Shown: positions 8,258 through 18,559, numbered from the stretch's first letter. The stretch is 64,000 bases of DNA from Bacteroidota bacterium (GCA_023151185.1 JAKLJL010000008.1:79508-143507); one strand, 5' to 3'. Notes: a model not told the origin generated them from the sequence alone. Numbers and translations are program-made.

Positions 8258-11200
8258 ATGGGCCGTTTCCTGATCTTTCTGCTTGCTTTTCATGCTGTTC
8301 AGGCAATGGCACAGCCTCTCGGGAAAGTCACCTATACCGTCAGTGACAATCTGCCGGGAAATTTTACAAAAACGGTGATCCAGGATCAGGACGGATTAAT
8401 CTGGATCGGGACGGATGCAGGTCTTGCCCGGTTCGACGGAATCCAGATGGTTCCTGTTACCCGTGATCTTCCTTCCCTTCTGATCAAATATCTTCTGCTG
8501 CAGCCAGACGGCTCACTGCTGGTTCTGACCGACCGGGGGTTAAGCCGGATTTCCCGTCGGGGCTATTCCTGGATAACCGAACTGGTCATCGGCGGGTCAG
8601 AAACGGCAACTGATTCTACCCTGCACTTTCCTAAAACCATGTACCTTGACCGGAAGGGGACACTCTGGCTCGGCGAGTCGGATGCAATCGTATCGTGGGA
8701 CGGAAAACAGCTTACCCGGTATCCGCAGGATAAAAAATTTCACAACGACAGTTTCATCCGGTCCTTCGCTTTTTTTGAAGATGACTCAGGCCATCTGTGG
8801 GCTGCATCCTGGGGCGGATTTCTGCTGGTTTTTCATCCGGAAACGAAGCGGTTTAGAGAAATTCCCACCGGAATCGATGAACCGGTTCACCGGTTTTATT
8901 CCGTCGTTCAGATCCAGCCCGGACGGTTCTGGCTCGGCACCAAATTCGGGACATTTGAACTGCTTGCCCGTGAGGGATCCGTCAAACAGATCCGCAGGAT
9001 TTCTGATCTGAAGGGGATCAATTCCTTTTACCGGGATGAGGACGGAACCGTTTTCGCCGGAACTCTGGCGATGGGGGTTTATAAAACGGTAATATCGGAT
9101 CACGATCCGGTTTTTACCAAAATTTCCCAGGCGGGTGAAGCTGCCGTGAACCAGATCCGGAAAGACCGGGAAGGGAAATGGTGGGTTTGTACCGATGAAG
9201 GGGTTCAATTGCTGTACCCGCAGTTTTTTTCGCTGTATTTCGGGTCGGATAAAAACCTCATTTTCAGGTCCGTTTCCTCCGGTAGTTCCAGATCCGTCCT
9301 GATAACCGAATTCAAAAATCTCTACCGGGTCAGGAATGGCCGTCTGGATCTGCCGCCCGAAAAAATTCAACTGCCAAAAGACAAGGATTTGTATGATGCT
9401 GCCGAATTGGGGGATACACTCTGGGTTTCTTTCCGGGATGGTGAACTGATCCGGAAAACGGGCTCTGCAACAGTTACTCTGCTTCCGGTCAATGAAAACC
9501 GGCGGCTCGGGTTGCTGCTGGCAGCCCGGAACGGAGTTCTCTGGGGCCGTGATGAAAACGGAAAAAAAGTATTCCGGATAGATCCGGATGGCGGAATCCA
9601 GTCATTTGGTACCTCCGAAGGAATCCTGTCATCGGTAAACGGAATCCGGGAACTGTCTGACGGGTCAGTCTGGCTTGCCGGATCCGGCCAAAAAACCTCT
9701 CTTTACCGGTGGGATGAATCCACCCAGGCCTTTTCGAATATCAGCCCGGCACTGAAAACAGACTTTCAGGGGGTTCTGGAAGTTTATGATCTGGAAAAAG
9801 GCCCGGATGGGGTCCTTTACCTGGCGACCAATGACGGACTATACCGGGTGACCGGGCAAACGGCTGAAAAATGGTATCCTGACCAGAAAGACCGCCAGAT
9901 GGTCGTCAGAACCCTCAGGATGACCGACAGGGGATGGATGCTGGCGGGAACCGAAAAAGGACTATCGGTTTTCACCGGAAGTGAATGGATCGAATTTGCC
10001 GGGTTTTCAGGGGAAACCAATTCCCCGATGATCATGCACGGACTGATTCCGATGGATTCCGGCCGGGTATTTATTGTAACGCCCCGTCATCTGATTGCCG
10101 GCCGCCTGCCCGTCGCTTTTCCGGAAACCTTACCGCCGCTGGTTACAGCACTTTCTGTGAACGGAACCGACAATCCGGAAGACATTTTTGCCGGTAGTTC
10201 CATTGAAATCCGGTTTCAGGCCCCGGTTTTTCCGTCAGAGCCGGTCAATTACCAGTATCAGATTGCCGGGCATCATGGAAACTGGGTTCAATTGGGAACC
10301 CAGAACACCATTCATCTTTCGGGGCTTGAAGAGGGAATTCACCGGGTTGAATTCAGAGCCCAGAAGGCCGGTGCTGCCTGGAGTAAAAGCCGGGTTTCCG
10401 ACCTGAAGGTTGTAACCCCGTTTTACCTGACTAATTGGGCGAAGCTGGTTTATTTGCTTTTTCTGACTGCCGGATTCTGGATAACGGTTCAGCAGATTAC
10501 CGCCATCCGGACAAAAAAACTGCAGAAACGCCAGCAGGATCTTGAATTTCTCGTATCGGTCAGAACCCATGAACTGGAAGAAGAGAAAAAGAAAACCGAG
10601 GCAGCTTACCGGGATCTGAAGGAAAAGGAATTGCTCCTCGAAACGTCGCTTCATGAGTTAACAGCAGCCAATCAACTGAAAACCGATCTGATCGGGATGG
10701 CGTCTCATGAACTCAGAAACCCGCTTCAGGCTGTTCTGGGCAATATTGAACTGCTCAGAAAAACCACCCTTCCCGAAAAAGAGGCCAGCCGTCTCGAAAA
10801 AATAAGTCAGGCTGCCAGCCGGATGCTGACTCTGGTCAGTCACCTGCTGGATTCGGCCCGGGTAGAGTCAGGTCAGTATGCGCTCCGGTTTTCGCATCCC
10901 GATTTCGCCGAACTGATCCGGTTGGTAATTCAGGCAGCATCCGACCAGACTGAACGGAAAAACCAGACTATCAGCCTGATTCTTCCGCCGGGAGATTACA
11001 CCCTGGAGGCTGATGAAAATGCCCTTCGGGAAATAACAGAAAACCTCCTGAGTAATTCCATCAAATACTCACCTGCCGGTTCTGAAATATCTGTTGAACT
11101 GTCGGGAAATTCAGAAACAATCCAGGTGGTTTTCCGGGATCAGGGTCCCGGGCTCACGGCTGCCGATCTGGATCAGTTATTTCTGAGGTTCAGAAAACTT

Positions 11201-11365
11201 TCCGCAAAACCAACTGCCGGTGAACTATCCTCGGGCCTGGGGCTTTACATTGCCAAAGAACTGACAGAACGGCACACCGGTAAAATCTGGGCCGAATCTG
11301 AACCCGGTAAAGGGGCAGCCTTCTTCCTGCAACTCCCCAAAACCCAGCCACCGGCTTCCTGCTGA
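8258..11365 (+). CDS. Reg_prop beta-propeller sensor histidine kinase
   Basis: A 1035-residue membrane sensor. A signal peptide (MGRFLIFLLAFHAVQAMAQ) leads into a long periplasmic region of Reg_prop repeats recognisable by blades such as GLIWIGTDAGLARFDG (about residues 20-630), a Y_Y_Y immunoglobulin-like domain (about 640-720) and one membrane helix at about 729-750. The cytoplasmic part has a short coiled coil, a HisKA domain with the phosphorylated His817 (ASHELRNP) and a HATPase domain (DQGPGLT, SSGLGLYIAKEL). It has no receiver or DNA-binding domain, unlike hybrid systems of Bacteroides, so it needs a separate partner; no response regulator is encoded in this window. The propeller probably senses an extracellular sugar or other ligand, but the ligand cannot be read from sequence. 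Confidence 0.92.
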   Translation: MGRFLIFLLAFHAVQAMAQPLGKVTYTVSDNLPGNFTKTVIQDQDGLIWIGTDAGLARFDGIQMVPVTRDLPSLLIKYLLLQPDGSLLVLTDRGLSRISRRGYSWITELVIGGSETATDSTLHFPKTMYLDRKGTLWLGESDAIVSWDGKQLTRYPQDKKFHNDSFIRSFAFFEDDSGHLWAASWGGFLLVFHPETKRFREIPTGIDEPVHRFYSVVQIQPGRFWLGTKFGTFELLAREGSVKQIRRISDLKGINSFYRDEDGTVFAGTLAMGVYKTVISDHDPVFTKISQAGEAAVNQIRKDREGKWWVCTDEGVQLLYPQFFSLYFGSDKNLIFRSVSSGSSRSVLITEFKNLYRVRNGRLDLPPEKIQLPKDKDLYDAAELGDTLWVSFRDGELIRKTGSATVTLLPVNENRRLGLLLAARNGVLWGRDENGKKVFRIDPDGGIQSFGTSEGILSSVNGIRELSDGSVWLAGSGQKTSLYRWDESTQAFSNISPALKTDFQGVLEVYDLEKGPDGVLYLATNDGLYRVTGQTAEKWYPDQKDRQMVVRTLRMTDRGWMLAGTEKGLSVFTGSEWIEFAGFSGETNSPMIMHGLIPMDSGRVFIVTPRHLIAGRLPVAFPETLPPLVTALSVNGTDNPEDIFAGSSIEIRFQAPVFPSEPVNYQYQIAGHHGNWVQLGTQNTIHLSGLEEGIHRVEFRAQKAGAAWSKSRVSDLKVVTPFYLTNWAKLVYLLFLTAGFWITVQQITAIRTKKLQKRQQDLEFLVSVRTHELEEEKKKTEAAYRDLKEKELLLETSLHELTAANQLKTDLIGMASHELRNPLQAVLGNIELLRKTTLPEKEASRLEKISQAASRMLTLVSHLLDSARVESGQYALRFSHPDFAELIRLVIQAASDQTERKNQTISLILPPGDYTLEADENALREITENLLSNSIKYSPAGSEISVELSGNSETIQVVFRDQGPGLTAADLDQLFLRFRKLSAKPTAGELSSGLGLYIAKELTERHTGKIWAESEPGKGAAFFLQLPKTQPPASC

Positions 11366-11479
11366 GAGGTAGTTTTCCACTTCCCTTAAAGTCTCGTGAG
11401 AATTGGTTTTGTATTTGGCTCAAAATTTGCTAGTCGGACTTTCCGGTCTTATTTTTCAGCCATTTAAAGCAAAAACAGC

Positions 11480-12085
11480 ATGATTGGAATCAGTGAATAT
11501 CTCATCTCAGACTCGGTAATGTCCACCCGGTTTGCCTGTGATTTGAAAAAATGCAAAGGCGCCTGCTGTGTAGAAGGTCTGGCCGGGCCGCCGGTTTCGT
11601 CCGGTGAAATAGAGGTGATTCAGGACCTGTTTCCGAAAATCCGCCATTTACTCCGTCCCGAAGGACTTGCGGTCATTGAAGAAAAGGGAATTTCAGAAAA
11701 ATGGGAAGGGACTGATGTCCTGACCTGTGTCAATGAAAAGGAATGCGTCTTTGTCATTTTCGAAGACGGAATTGCTTTCTGCGGAATCGAGAAGGCCTTT
11801 TACCAGGGTCTGACCGACTTTAAAAAACCGGTTAGCTGTCACCTGTTTCCTATCCGCGTCCGGGAATTTTTTGGACAGAAGGCGTTAAATGTCGTTGAAA
11901 GCGACGATTGCCGTCCGGCCTTTCTGAACGGAAGGCGTGAAGACATTCCCGTTCACCGGTTTTTGAAAGATGCCATTATCCGGCGGTTCGGCGAGGCTTT
12001 CTACACCGGTCTGGATGATGAAATTGAAAAAAGACGGCAGCACGCTGCTGAAAAGAAAAAATCCGGAAAAACCAGGAGAAACTGA
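11480..12085 (+). CDS. DUF3109 family cysteine-rich protein
   Basis: A 201-residue cytoplasmic protein with the cysteine pattern of the DUF3109/YkgJ-like group found in Bacteroidota: CDLKKCKGACC at about residues 19-30, CVNEKEC, FCGIEK, PVSCHLFPIR and DDCRPAF. The cysteines suggest a zinc or iron-sulfur site; no activity is established that I know of. The C-terminus is a Lys/Arg-rich tail. It lies 6 bp ahead of rpoN, whose Shine-Dalgarno (AGGAGAA) sits inside this gene, so the two are almost certainly co-expressed. Confidence 0.85.
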   Translation: MIGISEYLISDSVMSTRFACDLKKCKGACCVEGLAGPPVSSGEIEVIQDLFPKIRHLLRPEGLAVIEEKGISEKWEGTDVLTCVNEKECVFVIFEDGIAFCGIEKAFYQGLTDFKKPVSCHLFPIRVREFFGQKALNVVESDDCRPAFLNGRREDIPVHRFLKDAIIRRFGEAFYTGLDDEIEKRRQHAAEKKKSGKTRRN

Positions 12086-12091
12086 GAGTTC

Positions 12092-13603
12092 GTGCTTCAA
12101 CTTTCCCAGCAGCAGAAATTACAGCTTAAGCTTTCGCCGCAGCAGATTCAGTACATCCGGCTGCTGCAACTGCCCCAACTGGCGCTTGAGCAGGCGATCA
12201 AGGCTGAGCTGGAAGTGAATCCGGCATTGGAAGAAGGCCAGACTGATGACGATCCTGAAACCCAGGATGACCTTCAGCAGGATCAGGCCGAACCGGTTAC
12301 TGAACCGCAGCAGGAAACCTCTTCCGAAAAACAGGAATCCGATGATTCCTGGCTGACCGAAGATCAGGGCCCGGGAAAATCCGGTTCAGATGATGAATTT
12401 TCCTGGGAAGACTTCATTTCAACAGATGATCTGTACGGATACAAAACCGAAGATTATTACTCGAATACGACCGATGATGACGACCGGCCCGACTACACAC
12501 CGGTCCAGACCTCGAACTTTACCGACAAAATCCGGGACCAGATCCGGCTGCTGAATCTGACCGAAAAGCAGGTATTAATCAGCGAACATCTGCTGGGAAG
12601 TGCCGATCCGGATGGATATCTGCGGGTAGATGCCCAGAAACTGGCCGACGATTTTATTTTCAATTACGGGATGGCTGCAACTGAAGGTGAAATTGAACGG
12701 GTCCGCCGGGCAATTGCCAACCTGGAACCACCGGGTTATCTGAGCCGGAATCTGCAGGAATGCCTGCTGTTTCAGTTGAACAATATGGATCTGACCGAAA
12801 CTTCAGAGAATGCCATTGCGATCCTGACCGACTGTTTTGAAGAGTTTTCCAGAAAGCACTTCGACCAGATCATGAAAATCCTGCAGCTCAACCAGGAGGA
12901 ACTTAAGGATGCCTTTGAACTCATCCGTCACCTGAATCCGAAACCCGGTGAGGATGATTACAACCCGAATTCGAATTACATTACCCCCGATTTTTTTGTG
13001 GAGAATGATAACGGGGAACTGATCATTACTCTGAATGACCGGGGAATTCCCTCTCTCAGAATCAACCGGAAATACGTGGCGCTTGCAGCCTCGAAGGTCA
13101 GCAAAATAGACGACCAGACCCGGCAGTTTATCCGGAAAAAGGTAGAAGATGCCAAGTTTTTCCGCCAGTCCATTATCCAGCGCCGTGAAACCATGATGAA
13201 GGTGATGACCTCCATCGTCGAAATCCAGAGGACCTTTTTTGAAACGGGAGCCGGGCTCCGCCCAATGATTCTGAAGGATGTTGCTGACCGCATTTTTATG
13301 GATATTTCAACCGTCAGCCGGGTGGTGAACAGCAAATACGTGCAAACCGAATTCGGCGTTTTTTCACTGAAGCATTTCTTCAGCGAAGGAATCGAGACCG
13401 ACAGCGGAGAGGAAGCCTCGACCCGGGAGGTGAAGGAGAAAATCAGGGAAATTCTGGAAGCTGAGGATGGCCGGAAGCCGCTCAGCGATGACCGGATTGC
13501 CGAAATCTTAAATGAAAAAGGGTTCAATATCGCACGCCGGACGGTGACGAAATACAGGGAAGCCCTGAACCTTCCCGTTGCCCGCCTCAGGAAGAAAATT
13601 TGA
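12092..13603 (+). CDS. rpoN: RNA polymerase sigma-54 factor
   Basis: A 503-residue sigma-54. Region I is the Gln/Leu-rich start (LSQQQKLQLKLSPQQIQYIRLLQL), followed by an unusually acidic Gln/Asp/Glu-rich region II (about residues 50-140), the core-binding domain, a DNA-binding domain and the RpoN box near the C-terminus (ARRTVTKYREALNLP). The start is a GTG at 12092; it preserves the conserved N-terminus and has AGGAGAA upstream. It directs transcription from -24/-12 promoters with enhancer-binding ATPases, none of which is encoded here. It appears to be the second gene of a run DUF3109-rpoN-hslV-hslU-SDR. Confidence 0.96.
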   Translation: MLQLSQQQKLQLKLSPQQIQYIRLLQLPQLALEQAIKAELEVNPALEEGQTDDDPETQDDLQQDQAEPVTEPQQETSSEKQESDDSWLTEDQGPGKSGSDDEFSWEDFISTDDLYGYKTEDYYSNTTDDDDRPDYTPVQTSNFTDKIRDQIRLLNLTEKQVLISEHLLGSADPDGYLRVDAQKLADDFIFNYGMAATEGEIERVRRAIANLEPPGYLSRNLQECLLFQLNNMDLTETSENAIAILTDCFEEFSRKHFDQIMKILQLNQEELKDAFELIRHLNPKPGEDDYNPNSNYITPDFFVENDNGELIITLNDRGIPSLRINRKYVALAASKVSKIDDQTRQFIRKKVEDAKFFRQSIIQRRETMMKVMTSIVEIQRTFFETGAGLRPMILKDVADRIFMDISTVSRVVNSKYVQTEFGVFSLKHFFSEGIETDSGEEASTREVKEKIREILEAEDGRKPLSDDRIAEILNEKGFNIARRTVTKYREALNLPVARLRKKI

Positions 13604-13637
13604 CCCGAAGTATCCCGTCACTTAAACGGAAGACCAA

Positions 13638-14177
13638 ATGAAACAACCCGAAATCCATTCGACAACCGTCGTCGGTATCATCCGGGACGGCAGGGCCGCT
13701 ATTGCCTCTGACGGACAGGTGACGATGGGCAATACCGTTGCCAAAGCCAATGCAAAGAAAGTCAGAACCATGCTCGGTGGAAAGATCCTGGCCGGATTCG
13801 CCGGGTCTGCCGGTGATGCGTTTACCCTTTTTGAACGGTTCGAAGCCAAGCTGGAGCAATACAACGGCATGCTGGGCCGGGCGGCAGTCGAACTGGCCAA
13901 AGACTGGCGGACCGACCGGTATCTCCGCCGGCTCGAAGCTTTGCTTGTCGTGATGAACGGAGAACAGATTTTTATCGTTTCGGGAACCGGTGACGTGATT
14001 GAGCCTGAAAATCAGATAGCCGCCATCGGTTCGGGCGGGCCGTATGCCCAGGCAGCGGCAACAGCTCTGGTTAAGCATACCAGTCTGCCGGCAGCCGACA
14101 TTGCCCGTGAATCTCTGCTGATTGCCGGTGAAATCTGCATTTATACCAATACTCACGTGACCTTGCTGGAACTTTAA
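13638..14177 (+). CDS. hslV: ATP-dependent protease HslV peptidase subunit
   Basis: A 179-residue proteasome-like threonine peptidase that forms the proteolytic chamber of HslUV. The catalytic N-terminal threonine is Thr9 in the [13 protein letters not shown] context, so the product carries an 8-residue leader (MKQPEIHS) that must be cleaved, unlike E. coli HslV where only Met is removed. No alternative start exists nearer the threonine. The family motif [11 protein letters not shown] and [18 protein letters not shown] are intact. It ends 3 bp before hslU and starts 34 bp after rpoN. Confidence 0.96.
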   Translation: MKQPEIHSTTVVGIIRDGRAAIASDGQVTMGNTVAKANAKKVRTMLGGKILAGFAGSAGDAFTLFERFEAKLEQYNGMLGRAAVELAKDWRTDRYLRRLEALLVVMNGEQIFIVSGTGDVIEPENQIAAIGSGGPYAQAAATALVKHTSLPAADIARESLLIAGEICIYTNTHVTLLEL

Positions 14178-14180
14178 CCC

Positions 14181-15581
14181 ATGAGTGATTTCTTTACCCC
14201 GAAACAGGTTGTTGAAGAACTTGACCGGTTTATCATCGGTCAGGATCAGGCAAAAAAAGCAGTTGCAATTGCCCTCAGAAACCGCTGGCGCAGGCAGAAC
14301 GTCCCCGAAGCTATGCGCGACGAGATCATGCCGAACAATATAATCCTCATCGGACCTACCGGTGTGGGAAAAACGGAAATTGCCCGCCGTCTGGCAAAAA
14401 TGACTCAGGCCCCGTTTATCAAAGTTGAGGCAACCAAGTTTACCGAAATCGGATACGTCGGCAAGGATGTGGAAAGCATGGTCCGGGATCTGGCAGAACT
14501 TTCTGTCACGCTGGTGAAACAGACTTACCTGGCAAAGAACATGGAAAAAGCACGGGAACTGGCGGTCGAACAGGTTCTCGATATCCTGATTCCGCCGGTG
14601 GGCAGAAACAGATCTGAACCGGTCTGGTCGCCTGGTTTTTCTACCGGGCAGGATCCCGATTCCGGAAAACCGGCTGATCAGGAAGCCGAACTGAACGAAA
14701 AAACCCGGAACAAATTCCGGGATAAAATCCGGGACGGCAGTCTTGACGACCGGGAAATTGAAATTGATCTCAAACCCGAAAACCCACCGTTAATGCAGGT
14801 CATGGGAGCATCGGGTATTGAAGATCTGAACCGCCAGCTTCAGGATATGTTCGACGGAATGGGGCAGAAAAAACAGAAACGCCGGAAGCTGAAGGTGAAG
14901 GATGCTCTGGTAGTTCTGGCACAGGAAGAAGCCGGAAAACTGGTCGATATGGAACTCATCCGGAAGGAAGCCATCAGTCTGGCCGAAAACCACGGCATCA
15001 TTTTTATTGATGAAATTGATAAAATTGCGGTTTCCGGGAATCAGGGCTCAGGCCCGGATGTCTCCCGGTCGGGTGTTCAGCGGGATTTATTGCCGATTGT
15101 GGAAGGCTCCTCGGTCTCGACCAAACACGGTGTCGTCCGGACCGATCATATTCTGTTCATTGCATCAGGTGCATTTCATATTGCAAAACCGTCTGATCTG
15201 ATTCCGGAACTGCAGGGCCGGTTCCCGATCCGGGTGGAACTGAAAAGCCTGACAGAGGCTGATTTCGTCAAAATCCTGACGGTACCTGCCAATGCCCTCA
15301 CCCGGCAGTATGAAGCCCTGCTGGCGACCGAAGGGGTTGAACTGGAATTCACTGAAGATGGCATCCGGGAAATTGCCCGGGTTGCAACCGAAGTCAACTC
15401 AGAAGTCGAAAACATTGGGGCCCGGCGCCTTCACACCATTCTGAGCACCCTGTTCGAGGATATTCTGTTCCGGATACCGGACGACCTTCCGGACGGAAAA
15501 GTTAAAGTAACCCGCGACCTCGTTGATGCCCGTCTGTCGGGACTGGTAAAAAACCGGGATCTGAGCCGGTATATATTATAA
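14181..15581 (+). CDS. hslU: HslU ATPase, unfoldase of the HslUV protease
   Basis: A 466-residue AAA+ ATPase that unfolds substrates and feeds them to HslV. Walker A is GPTGVGKT (residues 58-65) and Walker B is IIFIDEID near residue 277, with the variable I domain between them (about 110-240, charged and Gln/Lys rich). The C-terminal tail NRDLSRYIL matches the conserved tail that inserts into HslV pockets. It starts 3 bp after hslV, so the pair is translated together in the expected order. Confidence 0.97.
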   Translation: MSDFFTPKQVVEELDRFIIGQDQAKKAVAIALRNRWRRQNVPEAMRDEIMPNNIILIGPTGVGKTEIARRLAKMTQAPFIKVEATKFTEIGYVGKDVESMVRDLAELSVTLVKQTYLAKNMEKARELAVEQVLDILIPPVGRNRSEPVWSPGFSTGQDPDSGKPADQEAELNEKTRNKFRDKIRDGSLDDREIEIDLKPENPPLMQVMGASGIEDLNRQLQDMFDGMGQKKQKRRKLKVKDALVVLAQEEAGKLVDMELIRKEAISLAENHGIIFIDEIDKIAVSGNQGSGPDVSRSGVQRDLLPIVEGSSVSTKHGVVRTDHILFIASGAFHIAKPSDLIPELQGRFPIRVELKSLTEADFVKILTVPANALTRQYEALLATEGVELEFTEDGIREIARVATEVNSEVENIGARRLHTILSTLFEDILFRIPDDLPDGKVKVTRDLVDARLSGLVKNRDLSRYIL

Positions 15582-15597
15582 TCTGAAAGGGCAGAAA

Positions 15598-16377
15598 ATG
15601 TCAGTCTCATTAAAGGGGAAACTGGCCTGTATTACCGGTGCCAGTTCCGGGATCGGCGAAGCAACAGCCCGTGTTTTTGCTGAAAACGGATGTAATCTGA
15701 TCCTGCTTGCCCGCCGGAAAGCCGTTCTGGATGAACTTGCAGCCTCCCTGATGGAAACAACCGGTGTCAGAATTCTGACGGGTGAACTCGATGTGACGGA
15801 TAAGAACCAGGTCCGGAAGGTAGTTTCCGGATTTCCCGAAGAGTTCCGGCAGATTGATATTCTGGTAAACAATGCTGGTTTGGCTCTTGGCAAGGATAAA
15901 CTTCAGGAGTATAATCTGGAAGAAGCCGAGCAGATGGTTCAAACCAACATTCTGGGTTTGATCTATGTGACGCGTGAAGTTTTGAAGGGGATGACCGAAA
16001 GAAAGTCGGGCCATGTGGTCAACCTCGGGTCAACGGCAGGACATGAAGTGTACCCCGGCGGAAGTATTTACAACGCCACCAAATTTGCCGTCAATGCGTT
16101 GAACCAGGGAATGAAAATGGATACACTGGGGGATAACATCCGGGTAACTTCGGTCGATCCCGGAATGGTCAATACCGGATTCAGTACCATCCGGTTCCGC
16201 GGGGATAAGGCAAAGGCGGATGCAGTTTATGCCGGAATGACTCCGCTGGTTGCCGAAGACATTGCCGATGCGATTCTTTGGGCCGTCACCCGCAAGTCTC
16301 ATGTGAATATCAGCGAAATCATTATGATGCCGGTTGATCAGTCTTCGAACCTGCTGGTTCACCGGAAGCCGGTTTAA
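15598..16377 (+). CDS. Short-chain dehydrogenase/reductase, YdfG-like
   Basis: A 259-residue classical SDR. The nucleotide-binding motif is TGASSGIGEATARVF at residues 13-27, LLARR suggests NADP preference, NNAGLA follows, and the catalytic YNATK Tyr/Lys pair lies near residue 158. The overall sequence resembles serine/3-hydroxy acid dehydrogenases of the YdfG group, but the substrate cannot be fixed. It begins 16 bp after hslU and is probably the last gene of that run. Its stop overlaps the stop of the convergent DUF3078 gene. Confidence 0.9.
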   Translation: MSVSLKGKLACITGASSGIGEATARVFAENGCNLILLARRKAVLDELAASLMETTGVRILTGELDVTDKNQVRKVVSGFPEEFRQIDILVNNAGLALGKDKLQEYNLEEAEQMVQTNILGLIYVTREVLKGMTERKSGHVVNLGSTAGHEVYPGGSIYNATKFAVNALNQGMKMDTLGDNIRVTSVDPGMVNTGFSTIRFRGDKAKADAVYAGMTPLVAEDIADAILWAVTRKSHVNISEIIMMPVDQSSNLLVHRKPV

Positions 16378-17513
16378 AAGTCCCAGGCCAGACCCACTGC
16401 AATCACTTCTTTCATCTGGACGTCCCGTCCTGATGACCCGTCACGGCGGGTAACCTGAACCTTGTCGTCGTAAATCAGACTGGTTGAAATGGTTGTCCGT
16501 AAAAAGGAATTGGCCCGGATTGAAGTCACCGTTTCCCAGTTGACGACCAGATTTTTCATCTTCCGGTACTCCGAAAACAGGTTCAGCTTATTGCTGAACG
16601 AAACGTTTGTTACAAGTTCTGCCTGAAAGGCAGAATTGAAGGTGGCTCCGAAATCATGACGGGCCAGCCGTCCCTTTTCAACCCCGAATGCCCCCTGATC
16701 AGAAAGAGCCCGGTTCAGGACGAAGGTGGTTCTGCCGGTCAGCGGAGTCAGAATCACCGACAATGCAGGTACCGGCTTATATTCAACCCCGACTGAGGCA
16801 GAAAGATATCCCGGGGCTATCCAGTCAGAAATCAAAATCCGGCTTTCCCGGTCAGAACCGGCTGATTTCAGGTATTTAAATCCTTCAGCAAACTGGGTTC
16901 TGAAGTCCACAAGACCCGCAAGGTTCAGATTTTCTCCGATCCGTGCTGACGTTTTGGACAGGAGTATCAGTTTGTCGTCACTTTTCCGGAAGGACCTTGT
17001 TCCCTGTTTCATCTTTCCGTAGGCCATTTCCAGCGAATTTTCTGAAGAAAAATCCATAACCCGGTAATGGGCATACAGATTCTGGATGACGGTTACGGCC
17101 AGGCTGTTTTCACCGCCGGTAGCCCAGTTGCTGTAGGCCGACTGCGAGAACTGAAGCCCGGAAGTACCACCTGGAAGCCAGGCTGAAATATCGAGATGGT
17201 CCAGCACCGATCCGGTTACCTGAAGGTGGTCCGGGTTTATACCCGAAGGCTGCGGAAGGGAGAGGTGTCCGGATTGACGGATTAACTTTTCGGGCTGAAT
17301 AATCAGGTAAACCGTTGGGAGGGAAAGCGGCGGGGTTATCCAGACTGAATCTTCAGTCATCATCAGTGGGGCCGGGATCAGGCGGATAATGGAATCTGCC
17401 GGTTGAACCGGGAACCCGGCAACAGGTACCGAGGCCGATTTAATTTTAACGGATTGTGCCGGTACTGCGGCAGAACAGCAGGTTAAAATAAAACAGCAAA
17501 GAAAAACCTTCAT
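16374..17513 (-). CDS. DUF3078 outer-membrane protein
   Basis: A 379-residue exported protein with a Sec signal ending near CCSAAVPAQS. Residues from about 130 contain the DUF3078 hallmark (FSQSAYSNWATGGENSLA), followed by alternating beta strands and a C-terminal aromatic residue (AVGLAWDF), as expected for an outer-membrane barrel. The family is common in Bacteroidota and its role is not established. It is convergent with, and overlaps by 4 bp, the SDR gene. Confidence 0.85.
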   Translation of the reverse strand: MKVFLCCFILTCCSAAVPAQSVKIKSASVPVAGFPVQPADSIIRLIPAPLMMTEDSVWITPPLSLPTVYLIIQPEKLIRQSGHLSLPQPSGINPDHLQVTGSVLDHLDISAWLPGGTSGLQFSQSAYSNWATGGENSLAVTVIQNLYAHYRVMDFSSENSLEMAYGKMKQGTRSFRKSDDKLILLSKTSARIGENLNLAGLVDFRTQFAEGFKYLKSAGSDRESRILISDWIAPGYLSASVGVEYKPVPALSVILTPLTGRTTFVLNRALSDQGAFGVEKGRLARHDFGATFNSAFQAELVTNVSFSNKLNLFSEYRKMKNLVVNWETVTSIRANSFLRTTISTSLIYDDKVQVTRRDGSSGRDVQMKEVIAVGLAWDF

Positions 17514-17626
17514 GGAAATCCGGTGCGGGTTCAGAAATTACAAATGTCCGAAAATCCTGCACCGGAGTCCACCGGGAATGAAAGTTTGTGAAATCACTTA
17601 ACTTAACCGGATTGTTTTTTACAGAT

Positions 17627-18559
17627 TCAGTTTTCATGTACCGGCGTAATGACCGGTTCTACAATTCCAGTCAGTTCAAGTGCATTGTGGTACACCACCC
17701 GGTGGATGTCCTCCCGGGTAAATCCGGCCCCGGCCATGGCTTTCAGTTGCTCTTCCTGAATGTCTGCCCGGAACCCACGGGGCAGAATCCCGGTATCAGT
17801 TCCGAACAGGATCCGGCGGGATCCAAATACATGCCGGGTTTTCCTGAAAACAGCAGAAAGAGTCAGATCAGATTCCTGATAATCAATCCAGGTATTTGAA
17901 CTGCTCGTATCCACATAAATGTTGGCGGAATTGGCACCCAGCATCAGGGTTTCCCGGAAATAGCCCCCGCCGAAATGCGGAATAATAAACCGGATGGACG
18001 GATGGCGGTCTGCTACTTCAATCAGGTTGATCGGGTTCGAAAACTGCCCGCCGAAAGTCCGGGGAAGCCCGGCAATATCTCTGAGTCTGATCTTCAGAAT
18101 GCCGAAGTGAATCGTAATCAGGAACCCCAGAGCTTCAATTTTCCGCCAGACAGGGTTTAAAGCCGGATCCTGCGGAAAGTATCGGTGCAGAACCGGGAAC
18201 AGAACCAGTCCTGAAAATCCATCCTGCTTCAGGAGGTCAAGCTGATCTTCGGCACCTTCGCCGGCCGGATTGAAAAGGGCAAACCCGGTAACTCTGGGAT
18301 TTGCCGGAAGGAGGCCAGCCAGAACCGGTATTTCGTCGGGTGAACTGGCAAAGGAGACAAACCGGTCAACACCGGACTCATCCAGCTGCCGGTAAAGCAG
18401 GTCCAGATGGGCCTGAGGATCCACCGGGGGCAGTTCAATACCGGACTCCATCAGTTTTTTAAGGAACTGGTCGTGCGGGATGCCTTCCGGACTTTGTCTG
18501 ACGAGTCCGTCAAAGTAGGCGTGACTGAAGAGATGGGTATGGAAATCGAAGAATTTCAT
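17627..18559 (-). CDS. Amidohydrolase-family metal-dependent hydrolase
   Basis: A 310-residue TIM-barrel enzyme of the amidohydrolase-2 group (PF04909). The N-terminal metal-binding motif FDFHTHLF is intact, as are the mid-barrel histidine (IIPHFGGG) and the late aspartate motif (LFGTDTG). Such enzymes hydrolyse or decarboxylate small organic acids; the substrate is unknown. It lies about 110 bp upstream of the DUF3078 gene on the same strand and may not be functionally linked. Confidence 0.85.
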   Translation of the reverse strand: MKFFDFHTHLFSHAYFDGLVRQSPEGIPHDQFLKKLMESGIELPPVDPQAHLDLLYRQLDESGVDRFVSFASSPDEIPVLAGLLPANPRVTGFALFNPAGEGAEDQLDLLKQDGFSGLVLFPVLHRYFPQDPALNPVWRKIEALGFLITIHFGILKIRLRDIAGLPRTFGGQFSNPINLIEVADRHPSIRFIIPHFGGGYFRETLMLGANSANIYVDTSSSNTWIDYQESDLTLSAVFRKTRHVFGSRRILFGTDTGILPRGFRADIQEEQLKAMAGAGFTREDIHRVVYHNALELTGIVEPVITPVHEN

